Of a DNA stretch of 17,093 bases, positions 12,157-17,093 are shown piece after piece; position 1 is the first letter of the stretch; each line of letters begins with the position of its first letter. The DNA comes from Gp7-AA10 sp035636095 (lineage in GTDB: Bacteria; Acidobacteriota; Thermoanaerobaculia; Gp7-AA8): the NCBI GenBank assembly GCA_035636095.1, contig DASPZU010000036.1:1-17093 (forward strand), read 5' to 3'. Both the position numbers and the translations under genes were made by a program. The notes below the pieces were generated by a model. It worked only from the letters and a program-made list of their open reading frames with translations. It had not been told where the DNA came from and made no database searches.

Positions 12157-12564
12157 GCAAAGACGACAACGTCGAGCAGGCCGTCCCATTCTTCGGCGTC
12201 TCCAACCTGGAGAGCTCACTGCGCTTCTACATGGACGGCCTCGGCTTCACCATGAAGTATAAATGGATCGACGACGGGAAACTGCGCTGGTGCTGGCTGG
12301 AGATCGGAAGTGCGGCGCTGATGCTGCAGGAGTTTCGCGAAGAGCATCGGCCGAAGATGAGAGTCGGCGAGGGCGTCACCATCTGCTTCACGTGCAAGGA
12401 CGCGCTGAAGATCTATCGCGACGCCAGGGCTCGCGGCCTCGAGGCCAGGCGGCCGTTCGTCGGCAATGGCTTCTGGGTCACCGAGCTGAAAGATCCCGAC
12501 GGCTTACCGCATCGATTTCGAGAGCCCGACCAAAGTTTCGGAAGAAACGGAATACGACGGATGA
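12153..12564 (+). pseudogene. VOC-family (glyoxalase/bleomycin-resistance-like) protein, frameshifted near the C-terminus
   Basis: GTG 12153 starts MSKDDNVEQAVPFFGVSNLE, a VOC half-fold with SSLRFYMDGLGFTMKYKW, then LEIGSAALMLQEF and VTELKDPDG. The family's usual ending is found only in another frame: YRIDFESPTKVSEETEYDG, stop TGA 12562-12564. One extra T at 12504-12505 (GGCTTACCGC instead of GGCTACCGC) causes the shift. As read, the frame runs on without a stop into the SdpI-like gene and ends at 12710. The restored stop overlaps that gene's ATG (ATGA), which argues that the shifted frame is the original one. Members bind metals or small toxic compounds. It is the third gene of the coupled operon from 11027. 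Confidence 0.75.
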
Positions 12565-12808
12565 CCGTCTTCGACAAAGGCCTCATCACGATGGCGGGCT
12601 GTGCGCTGCTCTTCGTGATCCCGGCGATCCCGCTCATGCTACGCAAGGTCCCGCGAAACATCGTCTATGGACATCGCACGCGAAAAACGTTGAGCGACGA
12701 CGCGATCTAGTACGACGCCATCGCGTCTCGGTCGTGACGCTGGTCGCGCCGGCGGCGATCGCGGGACTCGCGACGGCCGCCTACGTCAGGCGGATTTCCG
12801 GGCGGTGA
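12561..12808 (+). pseudogene. SdpI-family membrane protein, disrupted by a nonsense codon and a frameshift
   Basis: MTVFDKGLITMAGCALLFVI begins a hydrophobic protein whose KVPRNIVYGHRTRKTLSDDA matches the SdpI-family signature (xRNxxYGxRTxxTLS). The family normally continues WYDANR. Here TAG (12708-12710) replaces the expected Trp codon, and one base is missing at about 12720 (GCCATCGCG for GCCAATCGCG). The next frame then gives RVSVVTLVAPAAIAGLATAA and ends at TGA 12806-12808, a second TM helix and a basic tail. Full length would be about 82 residues. SdpI in Bacillus is an immunity/signalling membrane protein; here the role is unknown. Two separate lesions suggest a decaying gene, though sequence error is possible. 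It overlaps the convergent methyltransferase gene. Confidence 0.7.
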
Positions 12809-13511
12809 GAAGCAGTCGCGGCGAGCCGAGGCGAAACGGTTCGCCGTCAGTGGAGGCGAGCATCGACTCGACCTCGAGACCGCTGGCTTCGAACATCTGA
12901 CGCAGCTCGCCGCTGGTGAAGATCCAGGTGTGGGCGGTCTTCTTCTCGTGCACGCTGCCGCGCACGAAGGTGTATTCGACATCGAGGCGGCTCTCGTTGA
13001 CGTCGTAAGTCGCGGAGCTCAAGAAAAGAATGTCGCCCACCGCGATCCGTCGTCGCGTCTTCAGCGAAGGCAAGAGCGACTCGGCGGCGCTGCCGATGTC
13101 GAGAACGAATCGCGCACCAGGCTTCATGGCCTTCGCGATCGATGCGATCGAAGCCTGCGATCCGGCGCGGCCAAGGTAGCCGAAGCTGTTGCCGAAGCAG
13201 AAGGCGCCGTCGAAGCGCGCGCTCCACGGCAGATCGCGCATGTCGCGTTGATGCCATTCGATCGCGACGTCGGATGCGCGCTTCGCGCGCTCCAGAAACT
13301 CCGGCGAGATGTCGACGCCGGCGACGCGAAATCCCGCGCGCGCCAGTGGAATCGCATGCCTTCCCGCGCCACAGGCGAGGTCGAGGATCTCGCCGCCGTC
13401 GGGGAGCAGCGAGCACAGAAACGCAATGTCGTCGTCGGGCGGAGGGGCGGCGGCCATCCAGAAATCGACGGCCAGGCCGGAGAAGAAATCCCGATACCAA
13501 TTCACATCCAC
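12786..13511 (-). CDS. Class I SAM-dependent methyltransferase
   Basis: 241 residues with a Rossmann methyltransferase fold: motif I EILDLACGAGRHAIPLA (residues 41-57), the acidic end of strand 2 VAGVDIS (Asp67), RDMRDLPW, and FCFGNSFGYLG before the family's mid-domain. The C-terminal half, with TYDVNESRLDVEYTFVRGSV and HTWIFTSGELRQMFEASGLE, is like Methyltransf_25-type small-molecule enzymes. The substrate is unknown. The start is GTG: 13511 gives MDVNWYRDFF; GTG 13505 would give a GTGA overlap with the DinB stop, as is common in this window. Its co-transcription with the DinB gene is clear from the overlap. The end overlaps the SdpI-like remnant. Confidence 0.92.
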   Translation of the reverse strand: MDVNWYRDFFSGLAVDFWMAAAPPPDDDIAFLCSLLPDGGEILDLACGAGRHAIPLARAGFRVAGVDISPEFLERAKRASDVAIEWHQRDMRDLPWSARFDGAFCFGNSFGYLGRAGSQASIASIAKAMKPGARFVLDIGSAAESLLPSLKTRRRIAVGDILFLSSATYDVNESRLDVEYTFVRGSVHEKKTAHTWIFTSGELRQMFEASGLEVESMLASTDGEPFRLGSPRLLLTARKSA

Positions 13512-13999
13512 GGTTCGTCCGCGGTCGGGCCATAGATCGACGGCACCTTCGCGTCGGCCATCCGGAGATAGATCGAGAACTGTCCGCGGTGATGGATCTG
13601 ATCAGAGAGCAGAAACCATGCGAACGCGAGTCGGGACATCGCGCCCATGGTCTTCGGTCCGGTGAGGAAATGGACTTTCTCGTCGAGCTTCGCCTCGGGC
13701 GTTGAGGCGATCAAATCGCGAAAATCCTTGTATGCTTTCTCGAGTCCCGACAAGAGATCGTTCCAATCCTCGGGCGCTTTGGGCGGTGATCCGGCCGGAA
13801 CACCTTTCGCGAACTCGTCATGCCAGACTCGCGTTCCGAGTCCGCACTCGAGCGCGAAAACCCAGGCCAGCCCGCGAGCGGTCTTCAATTTCGAATGCGG
13901 CTTCAGATCGAGCTTCTCTTTTGGGTAGGCCTTCACAATTCGCATCGTGATGGCGTGCTCGCGATCGTAAGCGTCGAGAAACTGTTCTTTCGGGCTCAT
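13502..13999 (-). CDS. DinB-family protein
   Basis: 165 residues forming a four-helix bundle of the DinB/YfiT type: MSPKEQFLDAYDREHAITMR, then PKEKLDLKPHSKLKTARGLA, and the diagnostic C-terminal SDQIHHRGQFSIYLRMA followed by KVPSIYGPTADEPW. The IHHRGQ histidines fit the metal-binding site. The other expected His, near residue 50, is replaced by Glu in FALECGLGTRVWH, although a His follows shortly after. Relatives include metal-dependent thiol S-transferases (bacillithiol, mycothiol), so a thiol-transfer role is possible but unproven. It heads a two-gene operon with the methyltransferase, overlapping its start. The promoter must be in the 36-bp gap shared with the divergent DUF2834 gene. Confidence 0.92.
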   Translation of the reverse strand: MSPKEQFLDAYDREHAITMRIVKAYPKEKLDLKPHSKLKTARGLAWVFALECGLGTRVWHDEFAKGVPAGSPPKAPEDWNDLLSGLEKAYKDFRDLIASTPEAKLDEKVHFLTGPKTMGAMSRLAFAWFLLSDQIHHRGQFSIYLRMADAKVPSIYGPTADEPWM

Positions 14000-14035
14000 G
14001 AACCAATCATTTCAAATTCCGTAAGTGAGATCGAG

Positions 14036-14356
14036 ATGAAATTGAAGCACCTCTATCTCGCACTCTGCTTCCTGGGCACGCTTCTCCCCTACTGGCAGTT
14101 CATCGGATTCGTCTCCGATCACGGCCTCAACGTCCGCCTCTTGTTCGAGCAGCTTTTTTCGACGCCTGCAGGCGGATTCTTCGGGATGGACGTGCTGGTG
14201 TCGTCGATCGTGTTGTGGATCTTCGTCTTCGCCGAGAGAAAACGGATTGGCGTGCGACATCTGTGGGCGCCAATCGCCGCGAACCTGCTGGTGGGCGTCT
14301 CGTTAGGCCTGCCGCTGTTCCTCTACTTGCGAGAGGTCCGGCTCGAAAAAGTCTAG
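14036..14356 (+). CDS. DUF2834 family small membrane protein
   Basis: 106 residues with three TM helices: YLALCFLGTLLPYWQFIGFV, MDVLVSSIVLWIFVFAE and WAPIAANLLVGVSLGLPLFL. The pattern with LPYWQF near the first helix and PLFLYLRE at the end matches DUF2834. The function of the family is unknown. The ATG at 14036 fits family length; the frame is open upstream to 13820, antisense to the DinB gene, which is not credible. The stop at 14356 is only 2 bp from the convergent winged-helix gene, so no terminator separates them. Confidence 0.87.
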   Translation: MKLKHLYLALCFLGTLLPYWQFIGFVSDHGLNVRLLFEQLFSTPAGGFFGMDVLVSSIVLWIFVFAERKRIGVRHLWAPIAANLLVGVSLGLPLFLYLREVRLEKV

Positions 14357-14358
14357 TC

Positions 14359-14823
14359 TCAGCGAGCCGGCGTGGTTGGTGACGTTCGCGAATGCTGCGA
14401 CGGCACGAACTTGTCGTACCGAGTGCGTGCAAAGAGAACCGCCAGGACAGCGGCAAGGATCGCCACAACCGCGTAAGTTCGGAATCGAAGACCCCAATGG
14501 CGCCGCTCCGCCCCCACGGTCACGGGCTCGATGAAACGATAGCCCTTCCGCGGCACGGTCTCGATGTAGCGAGCGCTCGCGCTCTTGTCGCCAAGAACTG
14601 TGCGGAGGCGGCTGACGATCACGTCGAGACTGTGCTCAAAGCCAACATGGGTATCGGGCCATAACCTTCGCTGGATCTCGTCGCGGGTGATCAAGTCGCC
14701 TGGCCGCTCGAGCAGCAGAGAGAGTAAGTCGACGCTTTGCCCTGTGAGCCTGACACGATGCCCTCCCGCCCTGAGGGTCCTCCGCCGATCATCAAACTCG
14801 AAGTCTCCGAAAGTCTTCAACAT
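14359..14823 (-). CDS. CadC-type winged-helix regulator with one TM helix, short sensory part
   Basis: 154 residues. Residues 1-100 are an OmpR/PhoB-type winged helix (Trans_reg_C): MLKTFGDFEFDDRRRTLRAG, LLLERPGDLITRDEIQRRLW, HSLDVIVSRLRTVLGDKSAS and RYIETVPRKGYRFIEPV. A TM helix, TYAVVAILAAVLAVLFA, follows at about 116-132, then only some 20 residues to the stop. CadC-like proteins in Acidobacteriota usually continue with a large TolB/TPR periplasmic domain, so this one is truncated or a minimal form. The stop TGA is at 14359-14361. Its ATG at 14821-14823 touches the terminal repeat of a MITE-like element, which supplies the entire upstream region and probably the promoter, or has removed it. 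Confidence 0.87.
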   Translation of the reverse strand: MLKTFGDFEFDDRRRTLRAGGHRVRLTGQSVDLLSLLLERPGDLITRDEIQRRLWPDTHVGFEHSLDVIVSRLRTVLGDKSASARYIETVPRKGYRFIEPVTVGAERRHWGLRFRTYAVVAILAAVLAVLFARTRYDKFVPSQHSRTSPTTPAR

Positions 14824-15040
14824 GGGGTCAGGTCTTTGATTCTCGCTTCACTCTTCAAAGAGTAGAGACTGAAGAGTCAAAGAAGGCCATTCAATCACTT
14901 CCTAGCGCGCGACACCTCTGCGTCGTCCGACAACGATCGTTTTCGCCGAAACGTGAAAAAACACGCCCCTGCGCGGCGTCGACGCGCGTATGTCGATCTT
15001 CAACCTGTAGAACTGAGCGAGAAACAAAGATCTGACCCCA
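14823..15040. mobile_element. 218-bp MITE-like element with 24-bp terminal inverted repeats
   Basis: The left end TGGGGTCAGGTCTTTGATTC... (14823-14846) and the reverse complement of 15017-15040 match at 22 of 24 positions. The TGGGGTCAG(A/G)TCTTTG end type is common in dispersed elements of environmental bacteria. The interior has no transposase; it holds a 7-bp inverted repeat (ACTCTTC 14850-14856, GAAGAGT 14871-14877) and a weak coding-like stretch RFRRNVKKHAPARRR near 14938. No clear target-site duplication is seen. The left end coincides with the start codon of the winged-helix gene. The 58 bp from 15041 to the DoxX gene hold only its ribosome site. Confidence 0.7.
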
Positions 15041-15098
15041 TTGCGAATTTGAGGGTTTGTGAGTTGGATTCCCGCGATGGGGATCGCAGGATACAACA

Positions 15099-15470
15099 AT
15101 GATCAGGCTCCCGCGCGCGGCAGTGCTGGCGATCGTCATCTTCCTGGCAGTGGTCTTTGTCCTGGTTGGCACTTCGAAGCTGCAAGGGCCATCGGCGAGG
15201 CGATGGACGGAGAGGTTCGTGCGCTGGGGATACCCGGCCGGTGCTGCACGCGTCGTGGGCGTGCTCGAGATTCTCGGCGGCCTGGCGGTGTTGATCCCGA
15301 AATTGCGGCGCGCCGCTGCCGCGATGTTGATCGGAATCATGCTGGGCGCTCTCGGCACCCATCTCGTCCACGCCGAATTCCTCCGCCTCATCGCGCCGAT
15401 GGCGCTTGGCGGCCTGGCGTTTGTGGTGGCACAGACACGAGTGTCTGTGCCACACAATCAAAATCCTTAA
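15099..15470 (+). CDS. DoxX/MauE-type membrane protein
   Basis: 123 residues with four TM helices: AVLAIVIFLAVVFVLVGTSK, RVVGVLEILGGLAVLIP, AAAAMLIGIMLGALGTHLV and LIAPMALGGLAFVVAQ. The GTSKLQG motif after helix 1, FVRWGYPAG, and the GVLEILGG helix are typical of DoxX-like proteins. Some relatives take part in thiosulfate:quinone oxidation, or act with redox stress proteins; here there is no such neighbour. AGGA lies 7 nt before the ATG at 15099. The C-terminal residues AQTRVSVPHNQNP are encoded by a REP-like palindrome, so the natural tail has probably been replaced. The stop overlaps the convergent gene by 4 bp. Confidence 0.88.
   Translation: MIRLPRAAVLAIVIFLAVVFVLVGTSKLQGPSARRWTERFVRWGYPAGAARVVGVLEILGGLAVLIPKLRRAAAAMLIGIMLGALGTHLVHAEFLRLIAPMALGGLAFVVAQTRVSVPHNQNP
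15421..15457. repeat. REP-like palindrome inside the DoxX C-terminus
   Basis: TTGTG-G-TGGCACAGACAC (15421-15438), a 2-nt loop GA, then GTGTCTGTGCCA-CACAA (15441-15457): a 17-bp stem with a single bulged G. The VAQTxVSVP-encoding GTGGCACAG...CTGTGCCAC type is a well-known dispersed repeat. It lies between two convergent genes and could end transcription from both sides. Confidence 0.75.
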
Positions 15471-15871
15471 GCCATTGCCGGGGCGGCGGTGTACTTCGCG
15501 TCACCCCACGCCAGCATCGGCCAGAAAATAATCGGTAGGAGCATGAGTCCGACGCCGAAGCCCGCGCCTTTGCCGAAGCGTTTGGCGATATCGAGCGCGG
15601 TAACGATGTACGGAATGGGAAAAAACACGAACCAAAGGAGAAGCCACCAACCCGGCCTGCCGGCGATCTCATCGATCACGTAGTAGTTGTAGATCGGAAT
15701 GATGGCCGCCCACCCCGGCTGCCCCGCTTTGCTGAACACTTTCCACATGGCGGCGATCATCAGAACGACGACCACCAGCCATACGATCATCACGCCCGTC
15801 CCCATGGCTGCGGCACCCGCCGGGACACCGGTATCCGTTTGCTGCATCAGGAACGCAAGCACATTGCTCAT
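15467..15871 (-). CDS. DUF5684-type multi-TM membrane protein
   Basis: 134 residues with about three TM segments: GTGVMIVWLVVVVLMIAAMW, then KAGQPGWAAIIPIYNYYVID, and WWLLLWFVFFPIPYIVTALD with a last hydrophobic helix VGLMLLPIIFWPMLAWGD. The KAGQPGWAAIIPIYN motif, followed by PGWWLLL and a C-terminal LPIIFWPMLAWG, is typical of the DUF5684 group. The ATG at 15871 follows GGAGGG at a good distance. The same frame stays open to 16990 opposite the amidohydrolase; that part is a shadow. Function unknown. The 87-bp gap to the divergent amidohydrolase contains both promoters. Confidence 0.87.
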   Translation of the reverse strand: MSNVLAFLMQQTDTGVPAGAAAMGTGVMIVWLVVVVLMIAAMWKVFSKAGQPGWAAIIPIYNYYVIDEIAGRPGWWLLLWFVFFPIPYIVTALDIAKRFGKGAGFGVGLMLLPIIFWPMLAWGDAKYTAAPAMA

Positions 15872-15944
15872 CGATGAATACCCTCCTATCACGTGAGCGC
15901 AAATTTTGGACTGATTGACTGGAATGATAGCAGAACAGGCTGGA

Positions 15945-15950
15945 TATACT
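15945..15950 (+). promoter_or_regulatory. -10 box of the amidohydrolase gene, probably leaderless
   Basis: TATACT ends 8 nt before the ATG at 15959, so transcription would start at or within 2-3 nt of the start codon. No Shine-Dalgarno is present in the CCCCCGCC stretch between them. A TTGACT at 15915-15920 is 24 bp away, too far for a normal -35. Confidence 0.55.
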
Positions 15951-15958
15951 CCCCCGCC

Positions 15959-17093
15959 ATGAAAAAGCTCGTCATCGCGCTCTCGCTCATCGCCTCGGTT
16001 GCGTCGGGCCAACCGATCGTTCTCAAAGCAGCTCGCATGTTCGACGGAACCTCGGATTCGGTCGTGCGAAATGCCGTGGTGGTCGTCGATGGAAAGCGCA
16101 TCAGCGCGATTTCGCCGGGTTCCATCCCGCCCAACGCCCAGGTCATCGACCTCGGCGACGCCACGCTGCTTCCCGGGTTCATCGACGCACACGTGCATCT
16201 GACCGAGGAGGCCGGGGACAACTGGTATCTGGACCATTTTCAGGAATTGATGCGGCAGCCGGCCGAGCAGGCGCTGCTGGCGGCCACATTCGCGCGCAAG
16301 ACCATCGATGCCGGATTCACGACGGTGCGCAACGTCGGCGCGAGCGATTACGTCGACATCGGACTGCGCAACGCAATCAACAATGGATGGGTGGTTGGGC
16401 CGCGAATGCTGGTCTCGGGATATGCCATCGGCGCAACCGGCGGCCACGGCGACGCCGATCCGATTCCGCCCGCGCGCGGATTCCAGCAACTCGGGCCGAT
16501 GCAGGGCGTCTGCAACGGCGTCGGCGATTGCCGCGCGGCAGTGCGCTATCAGATCAAGTATGGCGCGGACGTCATCAAGTTCATGCCTTCGGGCGGCGTG
16601 CTGTCGCTGTCGGATCCGGTCGACGCGCCGGAGCTTTCGCAGGACGAAATGAACGCCATCGTGGAGGAAGCGCATCACTGGGGCCGCAAGGTCGCGGCAC
16701 ATTGTCACGGAGACGCAGCCGCGCGCATGGCGGTGCAGGCGGGCGTCGACTCGATCGAACATGGCTCGTTCATGAAGCCGGAGACGCTCGCGATGATGCG
16801 GGACAAGGGCATCTATCTCGTTCCGACGCTCCTGGCAGGCGACTGGATCGGACGCAAGATCGATAAGTTTCCCCCGGCCATCGCGGTCAAGGGACGCGCC
16901 GCGCTGGCCGCGCGCAGCGACATGTTTCGCAACGCGCTCCGGACGGGCGTGAAGATCGCGTTCGGCACCGATTCCGCGGTCTCGCCGCATGGAATGAACG
17001 CTCAGGAGTTCGCGCTGATGACGGGCCTGGGCATGTCGCCGGCGGCAGCGCTCCGCGCAGCAACCTCCGCCGCCGCCGCGCTCCTCGGCGTCG
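15959..17093 (+). CDS. Secreted amidohydrolase, imidazolonepropionase/prolidase-like (3' end outside the window)
   Basis: 378 codons are visible from ATG 15959, open to the window end. MKKLVIALSLIASVASGQ is a signal peptide, so the enzyme is exported. A small beta domain (VVVVDGKRISAISPG) precedes the TIM barrel. Metal ligands of the amidohydrolase superfamily are in place: DAHVHL (HxH), the carboxylated-Lys candidate in VIKFMPSGG, AAHCHG, SIEHG, and the Asp in FGTDSAV. This set matches the metal-dependent hydrolases often annotated as Xaa-Pro dipeptidases or imidazolonepropionase-like proteins, which can hydrolyse dipeptides or lactams. GATGGHGDAD near residue 160 is typical of this group. 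The C-terminal barrel end and beta domain lie outside the window. Substrate unknown. Confidence 0.93.
   Translation, partial: MKKLVIALSLIASVASGQPIVLKAARMFDGTSDSVVRNAVVVVDGKRISAISPGSIPPNAQVIDLGDATLLPGFIDAHVHLTEEAGDNWYLDHFQELMRQPAEQALLAATFARKTIDAGFTTVRNVGASDYVDIGLRNAINNGWVVGPRMLVSGYAIGATGGHGDADPIPPARGFQQLGPMQGVCNGVGDCRAAVRYQIKYGADVIKFMPSGGVLSLSDPVDAPELSQDEMNAIVEEAHHWGRKVAAHCHGDAAARMAVQAGVDSIEHGSFMKPETLAMMRDKGIYLVPTLLAGDWIGRKIDKFPPAIAVKGRAALAARSDMFRNALRTGVKIAFGTDSAVSPHGMNAQEFALMTGLGMSPAAALRAATSAAAALLGV

Noticed and set aside
12930..13705. Plus-strand open frames opposite the methyltransferase and DinB genes
   Set aside because: Arg-rich antisense shadows without ribosome sites; both minus-strand genes have clear family motifs.
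15915..15950. TTGACT plus TATACT as a standard sigma-70 promoter
   Set aside because: The spacer is 24 bp, far from the usual 16-18 bp.
15872..16990. Long open frame on the minus strand continuing upstream of the DUF5684 gene
   Set aside because: It is antisense to the well-supported amidohydrolase, has Arg/His-rich low-quality sequence, and the true start with GGAGGG is at 15871.

Overview
The window is a GC-rich bacterial chromosome segment with densely packed genes, many GTG starts and many stop/start overlaps. Several features point to Acidobacteriota or a neighbouring soil lineage. These are a CadC-type winged-helix regulator with a transmembrane segment (14359-14823), a PD40/TolB-type propeller lipoprotein (4599-5453), a secreted imidazolonepropionase-like amidohydrolase (15959 to window end) and many small membrane proteins. 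The lineage is an inference from gene content; there is no rRNA or other marker gene. I saw no rRNA, tRNA, CRISPR array or complete transposase.

Left part (1-4627): the 3' end of an alpha/beta hydrolase; an HxlR-type regulator divergent from a DUF899-SDR gene pair, with two matching operator-like repeats between them; a hairpin and a frameshifted remnant; a secreted protein of unknown function overlapping a second alpha/beta hydrolase. Middle-left (4599-7003): the PD40 lipoprotein, an AAC(6')-like acetyltransferase, a membrane protein, and a frameshifted gene bracketed by two near-identical 80-bp repeats. A shorter copy of the same palindromic repeat lies at 8718-8766.

Middle (7004-10984): a Gly/Ser-rich membrane protein, a tiny lipoprotein, a HAD phosphatase, and a 168-residue protein (8810-9316) whose N-terminal half reads like a nitrile-hydratase-type RiPP leader peptide (NHLP). 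Facing it is a three-gene operon: an Xre regulator and two small membrane proteins. Divergent from that operon are a CPBP intramembrane protease and a DUF2277 protein. No RiPP-modifying enzyme is visible, so any RiPP role is a hypothesis.

Right part (11027-17093): a coupled operon of two tandem secreted paralogs, a VOC protein and an SdpI-like protein, the last two carrying disabling lesions; a DinB-methyltransferase pair; a DUF2834 protein; a truncated winged-helix regulator whose start codon abuts a 218-bp MITE-like element with 24-bp terminal inverted repeats; a DoxX protein ending in a REP-like hairpin; a DUF5684-type membrane protein; and the amidohydrolase. Several genes have a -10-like hexamer only 4-8 nt before the start codon, suggesting leaderless transcripts. 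Disrupted frames recur (3061-3254, 6563-6930, 12153-12808), which means either real decay or consensus errors.
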